Positions 34,765 to 41,797 of a stretch of 64,000 bases of DNA are shown here, piece after piece. The number at the start of each line of letters is the position of its first letter. The first letter of the stretch is position 1. The stretch is from contig JAIQFA010000011.1 of NCBI GenBank assembly GCA_020073525.1, positions 1 to 64,000 of the forward strand, given 5' to 3'. This DNA is from Terriglobia bacterium (GTDB lineage Bacteria; Acidobacteriota; Terriglobia; Terriglobales; Acidobacteriaceae). Position numbers and translations under genes: made by a program. The notes under the pieces are model-generated. The model made no database searches and was not told the DNA's origin. It was given only the letters and a program-made list of their open reading frames with translations.

Positions 34765-35226
34765 ATGAAAAAGAAAAAATCGAAAGCACAAGAAAAGAGT
34801 GCGGCCGGCAAGAAGACGCGGCCCGCCAGTAAAGTTGCTCTTAGAGACACAGTCGCAAAAGGCAAGCCTCGGCCAGCCCAGTTGCGCCATGTGGCTTGGA
34901 AGTCAATTGACGTCGAACCCTTAAATCCTCTCCTTGGGCTGCACTTCGTGGTTGGGCAAAACATCATGCTAGCCCGCGTCCTTTTGAAAAAAGGATGTAT
35001 CGTGCCCGAACACAGCCATCCCAATGAGCAAGTCACGTTCATTGCGGAAGGAGCGCTGAAGTTCTGGATCGACGGCAAGGAGATTGTGGTGAATTCGGGA
35101 GAAGTGCTGACGATCCCGCCGAACATGCCGCACAAGGCCGAGGCCCTCGAAGACACGGTGGATTTCGACGTCTTCAACCCGCCCCGCGCCGACTGGATGA
35201 ATAAGACGAACTCGTACCTGCGGTAA
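34765..35226 (+). CDS. cupin domain protein with Lys-rich tail
   Basis: 153 residues. The first 40 are very basic (MKKKKSKAQEKSAAGKK) and probably disordered. A single conserved beta-barrel follows: motif 1 EHSHPNEQVTFIAEGALKFWI (H, H and E as metal ligands, about residues 90-97) and motif 2 VLTIPPNMPHKAEAL (H about 123). The C-terminus (FDVFNPPRADWM) resembles cupins related to quercetinase/KdgF-type enzymes. It may act on the same substrate as the SDR just upstream. Enzymatic activity not assignable. Confidence 0.75.
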   Translation: MKKKKSKAQEKSAAGKKTRPASKVALRDTVAKGKPRPAQLRHVAWKSIDVEPLNPLLGLHFVVGQNIMLARVLLKKGCIVPEHSHPNEQVTFIAEGALKFWIDGKEIVVNSGEVLTIPPNMPHKAEALEDTVDFDVFNPPRADWMNKTNSYLR

Positions 35227-35237
35227 AGCAAGTGTGG

Positions 35238-35257
35238 CGCGGGCGCCCCCGCCCGCG
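35238..35257. repeat. cgcgggc hairpin
   Basis: 8-base arms cgcgggcg-type (gcgcgggcgcccccgcccgc core), shortly after the cupin stop; family with 44633 and 46013. Confidence 0.6.
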
Positions 35258-35368
35258 TAGCAGCGTCCGAGAATTCAGGTGCTAATCCAAGCCGCGCCAG
35301 CACAGCCGTGCCGTATCATGTCAATGGACGAGCGAGTGTAGTCGCTGCCATCACCGGATCATAAACCC

Positions 35369-36730
35369 TTGTCGACGACTCAAACCGCCGAAACCGTTTC
35401 CCGCTTGCGTTGTATCGCATGCGCCGCCACTCCAGATTCCGCCGCTCAAGATTTTCGCTGCACGTTGTGTGGCGACCTGCTGGAATTCTTTTTCCCGGGA
35501 TGGACCTCCACCCCGCCAGCCGCCGATCCCGCAGCGCTGAAGTCCCTATGGTTAAGCCGCTGCACCTCCCGCGACGCCCTTGATCAGAGCGGAGTCTGGC
35601 GCTTTCGCGAATTTCTGCCGCACATTCCCGCCGAACATGCCATTACTTTGCGCGAAGGAAACACGCCGCTCTACCGCCTGCCGCGCTGTGCGCGTGCGAC
35701 CGGAATCGAGAATCTCCAGGCCAAGCACCAGGGTATGAACCCGACTGCATCGTTCAAAGACACGGGCATGACCTTCGCCGCTTCGTCCGCGCACCAGGGG
35801 AAATTCAAGTGGGTAGCCTGCGCCTCCACCGGCAACACTTCGGCTTCCATGGCCGCTTATGCCGCGCGCGGCAATATGCATAGCCTGGTGCTGATCCCTG
35901 AGGGCAAGATTTCCTGGGGCAAGCTCTCGCAATCACTCGACTACGGAGCTCTCACCTGCCAACTGCGAACCGATTTTGACGGATGCGTCCGCATCCTCAA
36001 TGAACTCGTTCGCCAGAAGCCGGTCTACCTCCTGAATTCGGTGAATCCCTATCGCATCGAAGGCCAGAAGACGGCCGCCATCGAACTGCTCGAACAACTC
36101 GCATGGGAGCCGCCGGACCACATCATTGTCCCCGGAGGCAATCTGGGCAACAGTTCCGCCATCGGCAAGGCGCTTCTCGAAATGCGTGACCTCAAACTGA
36201 TCTGGCGCCTGCCGAAGCTTTCCATTATCCAGGCGCAAGGCGCGAATCCCTTCTACCGCAGCGTGCGCGAGTTCGGCGGAAAGAAGCTCGAGGCGATGAC
36301 CGCCGATACAATGGCAACGGCCATCCGCATCGGCAACCCGGCATCGTGGAAGAAAGCCTTGCGTGTCCTTCAGGCCACCGGAGGTGAGGTCGAACAAGTC
36401 ACAGAAGTCGAAATTGCCGCAGCCAAAGCCGAAATCGGCGCCGACGGCATCGGTTGCGAACCCGCCTCCGCCGTCACTCTGGCCGGACTGAAGAAGCTGC
36501 GACGGAGTGGATTCGTCAAACTCGGCGAGTCCGTCGTCCTGATTCTGACCGGCCATCTGCTCAAGGATCCCGATTTCACCATCAAGTTCCATCGCGGCGA
36601 TTTGTTTACCGGGACGCCCCAGGAAACCGAGGCCGCCCAGACAAAACCCCTCCAGCGTGCCCCGGTTGTGCTCGATGCGAATTTGGGCGCCGTCATTGCC
36701 GCCCTCGACGCGGCCGAGAGAAATTCGTAA
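35369..36730 (+). CDS. thrC: threonine synthase
   Basis: 453 residues from TTG. An N-terminal zinc ribbon (C15/C18 and C31/C34) precedes the fold-type II PLP core. The PLP lysine is K130 in NPTASFKDTGMTFA, with VACASTGNTSASMAAYAAR and the phosphate-binding loop GGNLGNSSAIGKAL further on. It converts O-phosphohomoserine to threonine. Homoserine kinase, which makes that substrate, lies 450 bases downstream on the same strand with one tiny gene between. The last 30 residues are a non-conserved extension. Confidence 0.92.
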   Translation: MSTTQTAETVSRLRCIACAATPDSAAQDFRCTLCGDLLEFFFPGWTSTPPAADPAALKSLWLSRCTSRDALDQSGVWRFREFLPHIPAEHAITLREGNTPLYRLPRCARATGIENLQAKHQGMNPTASFKDTGMTFAASSAHQGKFKWVACASTGNTSASMAAYAARGNMHSLVLIPEGKISWGKLSQSLDYGALTCQLRTDFDGCVRILNELVRQKPVYLLNSVNPYRIEGQKTAAIELLEQLAWEPPDHIIVPGGNLGNSSAIGKALLEMRDLKLIWRLPKLSIIQAQGANPFYRSVREFGGKKLEAMTADTMATAIRIGNPASWKKALRVLQATGGEVEQVTEVEIAAAKAEIGADGIGCEPASAVTLAGLKKLRRSGFVKLGESVVLILTGHLLKDPDFTIKFHRGDLFTGTPQETEAAQTKPLQRAPVVLDANLGAVIAALDAAERNS

Positions 36731-36795
36731 CAAGGTGCGTGACAAAGTACGATTGCCGAACTAGAGTACTGTCGTCATATTTTCGGAGGTAGTAA

Positions 36796-36981
36796 ATGGC
36801 CAAAACCAAGAACACTGATGTCTATAAGGGCATATGGCTTCTGACCCCTCCAAGCGGCAAGGAACCCTACAAAGCCCGCTTACAGTGGAAGCGGTTTTAC
36901 GGACCGAATGATGAGAGATTCGGCCTTTTCAAGATCCTCCCCATCCGCAGGGCGAAAAGAGCGAAGAAGTCCGTCGCCTGA
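36796..36981 (+). CDS. small basic hypothetical protein
   Basis: 61 residues with a textbook cggaggt site before the ATG. Sequence MAKTKNTDVYKGIWLL, then KARLQWKRFYGPNDERF and a Lys/Arg-rich tail. It has no membrane helix. I do not recognise it. It lies between thrC and thrB, in the same orientation, so it may be co-transcribed. Confidence 0.6.
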   Translation: MAKTKNTDVYKGIWLLTPPSGKEPYKARLQWKRFYGPNDERFGLFKILPIRRAKRAKKSVA

Positions 36982-37184
36982 TTTCTGTCCGGCCTTTGCT
37001 GTGGCTCCTGCCGCTGTCGCCTCTGCAGAAATTCGTAGCAGTTCGCCGCGAACTCGTGTATAAAACACAGTTCCACTGTGCGCGCCGACGGTTCGGGATT
37101 TCGGTTCGGCCATATCTGGCTAAAGCCTTTCATTTCTATTGTTTCGGGCCAATTTCAGCGGCCGGGGAGCTTGCTTCTTAAACT

Positions 37185-38150
37185 ATGCCTTCACGTCCCA
37201 CATCGTTAGATCGCTCGCTGCGCCTGGCGCTGCCGGCAACCTCCGCTAACCTAGGTCCAGCGTTTGACGCTGCTGCCCTCGCTTTGGATTTTCACCTCCG
37301 CCTGCGCGCCGAACGCGCGCCTGACTTCTTTGTGACCGCCGAGGGCCGCGACGCGCAGATCTGCGGTCGCATGGAGAACCACCTGATCGTCACCACCTAT
37401 TGCGAGGTGCTCGAATCGGAGAACCGCAAGATCGCGCCCCTGCGCATCCACATCGAAAACGAAATTCCGATAGGCCGGGGTTGCGGATCATCCGCCGCCG
37501 CCCGCCTGGCTGGCATCGCGCTGGCGGTACATTTCGGACATCTGCGCTGGAAGAACGACCGCATCGTCGGCGAAGCTTCCATGCGCGAGCACCATCCCGA
37601 CAACGCGTCCGCCTGTTGGATGGGCGCGCTCACCGTGGCTCGCATGGCCAACCAGGTTCAGGCGCAGGTAGTCGAAGTGAAGCCGAAAGGGAAGTGGCCG
37701 CTCCTCCTGGCGGTCCCGGATGCCGTGCTCTCAACCGAGCAAGCCCGCCGCGTGCTGCCCTTCCAGTACTCGCGCGCGGATGCCGTCACCAACATCCAAA
37801 ACTCGATGCTGCTCCTGGCGGCCTTCACGCAAGACCGTCCCGACTTGCTCTCCTCGGCTCTCGAAGACCGCATCCATCAGCCCTATCGGGCGCCGCTCTC
37901 TCCCCTACTTCCCGCGCTCAAGGAACTCACTGGAGAACCCGGCGTCCTCGGCGCCGCCCTCAGTGGAGCGGGCCCGTCCGTGCTGGTGTTCCTCGACCCG
38001 AAGGTTCCGCCGAAGAAAACGAAGCAGAGAATCGCGGCCCACCTCACCAAGCGCCGGCTCAGCGCCGAACTCATCCTCACGCAGATCGCCCAACATGGTG
38101 GTCGCGACGGAACCGACTGGAAAAAGCATCATCCCCCCGCCAAGAAGTAG
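37185..38150 (+). CDS. thrB: homoserine kinase
   Basis: 321 residues, GHMP kinase fold. The N-terminal LALPATSANLGPAFDAAALAL matches the ThrB start; the ATP loop is PIGRGCGSSAAARLAGIAL (about 93-111); HHPDNASACWMGAL follows, and motif 3 is LGAALSGAGPSVLVF (about 263-277). It phosphorylates homoserine for threonine synthase. The C-terminus carries a Lys-rich tail (KKHHPPAKK). The upstream AT-rich region may hold its own promoter. Convergent with the DinB-like gene, with only 5 bases between stops. Confidence 0.92.
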   Translation: MPSRPTSLDRSLRLALPATSANLGPAFDAAALALDFHLRLRAERAPDFFVTAEGRDAQICGRMENHLIVTTYCEVLESENRKIAPLRIHIENEIPIGRGCGSSAAARLAGIALAVHFGHLRWKNDRIVGEASMREHHPDNASACWMGALTVARMANQVQAQVVEVKPKGKWPLLLAVPDAVLSTEQARRVLPFQYSRADAVTNIQNSMLLLAAFTQDRPDLLSSALEDRIHQPYRAPLSPLLPALKELTGEPGVLGAALSGAGPSVLVFLDPKVPPKKTKQRIAAHLTKRRLSAELILTQIAQHGGRDGTDWKKHHPPAKK

Positions 38151-38155
38151 CTTCT

Positions 38156-38713
38156 CTACCCGCGGCTGGCCGGCGGCACAATTCCATTCATGCGCAGATA
38201 CTCCACCATCTGTCCGTAATGATCGAAGCCGTGCCAGGCGAAAACTTCAGCCAAGCCAACTCGCGTAGCTTTTGTTTTACCGAAAGGCGAGGGTATGGGT
38301 TCAAGGGCATTGGCATCAGTGATACTTGCCACCGCCTTGTGCGCGTAGGCGAAGGAATCTTTCAGGAACTTGACCACGTCGGCCTTCGACTTCAAACTCT
38401 CTGGACCCTTTTCCTCGTTGGTGTCGACGGGCGGTTTTTCGCCGAGAATGGCGGCCCCGACGAGGTAGTTGACCGCGGCCACGTGCTTAATCTGTTGAGC
38501 AAAGGTGCGAACGCCCTTAAATTCGCCGCTGGTGGGCGCGAATCCGTACTTCTCTTCCGGCATGGCTTCAGCTGCGGGAACGAACTCGCCTTCGATAATC
38601 TTGATCCCACCGTCGAGCACCTGACTCATGGTCTTCTTTTCTTCCGGCGCCTGCGCCAGGACGAAACTGCATAGGGCCAACAGCGTTAGCAAGACTACAG
38701 TGATCGATTTCAT
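38156..38713 (-). CDS. exported DinB-like protein
   Basis: 185 residues from the ATG at 38713 (tggagg 4 bases upstream). The start 33 bases further upstream would merge with the preceding gene's end and lacks a site. A signal peptide (MKSITVVLLTLLALCSFVLAQ) is followed by a DinB-type helical bundle with histidine positions AQQIKHVAAVNYLVGAA, and DHYGQMVEYLRMNGIVPPAS near the end. Secreted or periplasmic DinB proteins are frequent in acidobacteria; their role is unknown. It follows the MFS gene closely and may be co-transcribed. Confidence 0.75.
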   Translation of the reverse strand: MKSITVVLLTLLALCSFVLAQAPEEKKTMSQVLDGGIKIIEGEFVPAAEAMPEEKYGFAPTSGEFKGVRTFAQQIKHVAAVNYLVGAAILGEKPPVDTNEEKGPESLKSKADVVKFLKDSFAYAHKAVASITDANALEPIPSPFGKTKATRVGLAEVFAWHGFDHYGQMVEYLRMNGIVPPASRG

Positions 38714-38742
38714 GGTGCCTCCAGGTAAAGTGAACCGCCGTA

Positions 38743-40014
38743 TCAATCTCTTACGACCACGGGCGTCAGTTCCAGTTCACTTGCCGTGATGCGATGCCCG
38801 CGCAGCGCGAATACTCCCAGCGCCAGCACTACCGCTGCCACGCCGAGCGCATCCGGAACCCCAATTCTTTTCGCCAAGGCGCCCCACAGAGTGGCTCCGA
38901 TAGCCATGCCTCCCTGCAAAACCAGCAAGTAAAATGACAGCGCCCGAGCGCGCACATATGCCGGACACATGGTTTGCGCCGCCACGTTCAAGCAAGCCAG
39001 AATCCCGATCCAAGCCCCACCCGCCACCAGCATGACCGCACACAATAGCCCAAAGATCTCCGCCCGTCCCGCTGCAAAAGTCATGGCGGCAAAAATCAGG
39101 ATGGCAGCACCTACCACGCCGTCCACGGACAACCTTTCGCGCAACCGTGGCAGCGCCACTGCTCCGAGCAGCGCGCCCAGTCCGAAACACCCGAGCAGCA
39201 CGCCATATCCTCTCGCCCCATACGGACGAGCAATAATCGGCAGCAGCGCAAGCATGGCTACGGCCGCCACACTGAATGTTCCTGTCCGCAGCAGTACCGA
39301 CTTCGCCAGCCCGCTCTCGCGCACATAGGAGAACCCGTCGCCAATTGCCGACCACACGCGCTGAGTCTTCGGCCGAGTTCCTATCGGCCTCTTCCAGCGG
39401 TAGAGAAATAGGATCACGCCCAGGAACGAAAATGCATTCAGCAGGAAGGTTGTGCCGCATCCAACCGCCGCCACGATCAAGCCGCCCAGAGCCGGACCCA
39501 CTGCCCGCGCCACGTTGAAGCCTGCCGAATTCAGGGCGACTGCCGAAGCATGCTGCTCCGCCGGGACCAGTTCCGGCGTAATCGCCTGCCATGCCGGGTC
39601 ATTCATGACCGCTCCCAGCCCCAACAGGAAAGTAAACAGCAGCAATACCCACGGCCCCACGCAACTGGTCAGCGTCATGATGCCGAGCGTCCCCGAAGCG
39701 AGCACCATCCATCCTTGAGTAAGCAGGAGAAAACGACGCCGGTCCACCATGTCCGCCAGCGCGCCTGCCGGCAGGATCACCAGGAACACAGGCAGCGCCG
39801 CAGCCGCCTGTACCAATCCAACCATCAGCGGATTCATGGTCATCTGCGTCATCAACCACCCCGCGCCCACGTTCTGCATCCAAGTGCCGGTATAAGAAAT
39901 GACCGAAGCAATCCAAAGCGACCGGAACAGCGGCTCCCCCAGCGGTGCCCATGGCGAAACCCCGCGCCTTCCCGCCATCGGCACCACCACCGGCATTTTG
40001 ATCATTTCCGCCAC
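38743..40014 (-). CDS. MFS transporter (EntS-like exporter)
   Basis: 423 residues with about 12 helices. The first loop-helix pair FRSLWIASVISYTGTWMQNVGAGWLM and the A-like motif GALADMVDRRRFLLLTQ (about 83-99) place it in the enterobactin-exporter-like drug/siderophore group of the MFS. NDPAWQAITPELVP (about 140) is characteristic. The C-terminal half repeats the pattern. The exported compound is unknown. It is followed by the DinB-like gene 29 bases downstream. Ends with a short hydrophilic tail (ASELELTPVVVRD). Confidence 0.85.
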   Translation of the reverse strand: MAEMIKMPVVVPMAGRRGVSPWAPLGEPLFRSLWIASVISYTGTWMQNVGAGWLMTQMTMNPLMVGLVQAAAALPVFLVILPAGALADMVDRRRFLLLTQGWMVLASGTLGIMTLTSCVGPWVLLLFTFLLGLGAVMNDPAWQAITPELVPAEQHASAVALNSAGFNVARAVGPALGGLIVAAVGCGTTFLLNAFSFLGVILFLYRWKRPIGTRPKTQRVWSAIGDGFSYVRESGLAKSVLLRTGTFSVAAVAMLALLPIIARPYGARGYGVLLGCFGLGALLGAVALPRLRERLSVDGVVGAAILIFAAMTFAAGRAEIFGLLCAVMLVAGGAWIGILACLNVAAQTMCPAYVRARALSFYLLVLQGGMAIGATLWGALAKRIGVPDALGVAAVVLALGVFALRGHRITASELELTPVVVRD

Positions 40015-40024
40015 GTAGATGTCT

Positions 40025-40066
40025 TTCCCCTGTGTTCCTCTGTGCCCTCTGTGGTCAAGATTTTCC
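40025..40066. repeat. ctgtgttcctctgtgccctctgtggt repeat, gene-end copy
   Basis: Run of cctctgtg words ending tggtcaagatttt, immediately upstream (on the minus strand) of the MFS start. Confidence 0.75.
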
Positions 40067-40110
40067 CGCCATGGCAGGAAAAAGAAACTTCACAGCCGCA
40101 CGAGCGCCGC

Positions 40111-40142
40111 GAACGACTAACGACGAGCGACCACCAACCGCT
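40111..40142. repeat. gaacgactaacgacgagcgacc word repeat, copy 1
   Basis: Ten-base words of the cgactaacga type. Overlaps the last codons and stop of the APC permease gene (stop at 40117-40119). Confidence 0.75.
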
Positions 40143-41595
40143 CTCCAAAAGGCCACTCCCCCCGCCGCCAAGCCCGCGCGCAATAAACCGCAATTCCCAC
40201 GACGAGAATCACCGCCGCATATCGGATCTCCCGCAAAAACCCCTTGCGCGAAACCAGAATAAAAACAAAACTCCCCGCCGCCACCAGCGCCGGCACCGGA
40301 TAGAGCCACATCCGAAACGGACGCGGCATCTCCGGACGCCGTATCCGCAACACAATCACGCCGATGCTCTGCACGAGAAACTGCAGAATGATCCGGATCA
40401 CCACCAGCGCCGCAATCAAATCCGCCAGCCGCAGAAAACAAAACAGCGCCGCCACGCCCGCCAGCGCCAGCAAAGAAACATAAGGAAACTGATGTACGGG
40501 GTGCACCCGCGCAAACGCCCGAAAATAATTTCCATCAACAGCAGCCGCATACGGCACCCGCGAATAGCCCAGCATCAGCGAGAACACCGAAGCGAACGCC
40601 GTCCACATCACCAGCGCCGATACGATCGAGCCTGCCCTATGCCCGTACGCTCTCTGCATAAACGTGGAAACCACGTACAGCTTGCTGTTCGACGCCCCCG
40701 ACTGCGCCAGTTCCCGCCACGGCACCACGCCGAGAATGCTGACGTTCATTACTACATATAGACACGCCACCGCCAGAATGGATAGCAACAACGCCCGCGG
40801 AATGTTTTTCCCCGGATTCTTAACTTCGTCCCCGAGGAAACACACGTTGTAATACCCCCAGTAGTCATAGGCGGCGATTAACATCACTCCGCCCAGCCCG
40901 CGAAAGAAGTCACGGGAAAGAGAAAACGCACCCGGAGGGAAATCAAATGCCTGCCGCGCGTTGAAATGAGTCAGACCGGCAAAGATGATCCACCCGATCG
41001 TCCCCATCACCCCCACCCAAAGCAGGGTCGAAAGCCGCGAGATCGCCGTGATCCGCCGATAAAGAAGAAAAGCCGTGAACAGGCAGACTCCGATGGCCAG
41101 CAGAGTCGCGGGCATTGCCACCCATGTCACCTGCAGTGGACCCAGCAGCGGCACATTCAGGCTCAACGTGCGCGCCGCCCAAACTCGCTCCAGTCCCGGC
41201 CAGAAGAAAGCCGCATACTGGGAGAGCCCCACCGCTCCCGATGCAATCGAAAGTGGAGCGCTGAATGAAAGTTGCCAGATAAAGAGGAAGGAAACCGCTC
41301 GCCCCAATTTCTGTGGCCCGTAAATTTCTTTCAAATATCGATAGGATCCGCCCGACCCCGGCATAGCAGCACCCAGCTCCGCCCACACCAGGCCATCGCA
41401 GACCGCCAGCGCCGCGCCCAGCACCCACCCCAGCATCGCCTGCGGACCGCCCATCGCGGTAACGATCAGCGGGATCGTAATAAACGGTCCCACGCCGATC
41501 ATGTCGATCATGTTCAGCGCAGTAGCGGAGCCAAGGCCAATCCCGCGGACAAGTTGCGGCGCGGTGCCGGATTCGCCTTCGCGGGAAATTGTCAT
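40117..41595 (-). CDS. APC-family amino-acid permease
   Basis: 492 residues with about 12 transmembrane helices. The first helix carries the family signature GVGPFITIPLIVTAMGG (unwound helix 1), followed by LGWVLGAALAVCDGLVWAELGAAMPGSGGSYRYLKEIYG, typical of the APC superfamily. Later segments include YDYWGYYNVCFLGDEVKNPGKNIPRALLLS. It imports or exchanges amino acids or amines, specificity unknown. The C-terminal residues (ERLVVARR) and the stop are encoded by a dispersed word repeat. Both flanks of the gene carry the same repeat in opposite orientation. Confidence 0.88.
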   Translation of the reverse strand: MTISREGESGTAPQLVRGIGLGSATALNMIDMIGVGPFITIPLIVTAMGGPQAMLGWVLGAALAVCDGLVWAELGAAMPGSGGSYRYLKEIYGPQKLGRAVSFLFIWQLSFSAPLSIASGAVGLSQYAAFFWPGLERVWAARTLSLNVPLLGPLQVTWVAMPATLLAIGVCLFTAFLLYRRITAISRLSTLLWVGVMGTIGWIIFAGLTHFNARQAFDFPPGAFSLSRDFFRGLGGVMLIAAYDYWGYYNVCFLGDEVKNPGKNIPRALLLSILAVACLYVVMNVSILGVVPWRELAQSGASNSKLYVVSTFMQRAYGHRAGSIVSALVMWTAFASVFSLMLGYSRVPYAAAVDGNYFRAFARVHPVHQFPYVSLLALAGVAALFCFLRLADLIAALVVIRIILQFLVQSIGVIVLRIRRPEMPRPFRMWLYPVPALVAAGSFVFILVSRKGFLREIRYAAVILVVGIAVYCARAWRRGEWPFGERLVVARR

Positions 41596-41606
41596 GAAAT
41601 AAGCCG

Positions 41607-41640
41607 CTGGTCGGTAGTCGTTAGTCGTTGGCGATCGTCA
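41607..41640. repeat. ggtagtcgttagtcgttgg word repeat, copy 2
   Basis: Complement of the copy at 40111, directly upstream of the APC start codon; with copy 1 it flanks the gene as an inverted pair. Confidence 0.75.
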
Positions 41641-41680
41641 TCAGCATCATTTGTTTGTAACTTGTCAACCTAAATTAAAT

Positions 41681-41711
41681 TTGTCATCCTGATCGAAGCG
41701 AAGAACCTGCT
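41681..41711. repeat. REP-like element, single half
   Basis: Only the left arm (ttgtcatcctgatcgaagcg...) is present; no inverted partner is seen. Confidence 0.75.
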
Positions 41712-41759
41712 TCTTGCCAGCGCAAACACTACCGCGTGCGTGCGGTCCTGAAACTCCCC

Positions 41760-41797
41760 GAACGACTAACGACCAGCGACTAGCGACCGCTGACCAA
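41760..41797. repeat. gaacgactaacgaccagcgact word repeat, copy 3
   Basis: Contains the stop codon and last codons of the PIG-L gene ending at 41780. Confidence 0.75.

Noticed and set aside
35260-35368. Threonine riboswitch or attenuator before thrC
   Set aside because: No Thr/Ile-rich leader peptide or terminator/antiterminator pair could be seen.
39550-40761. Plus-strand open frame of about 400 codons opposite the MFS and APC genes
   Set aside because: Low-complexity His/Arg/Pro-rich translation spanning two genes and their repeats; shadow frame.
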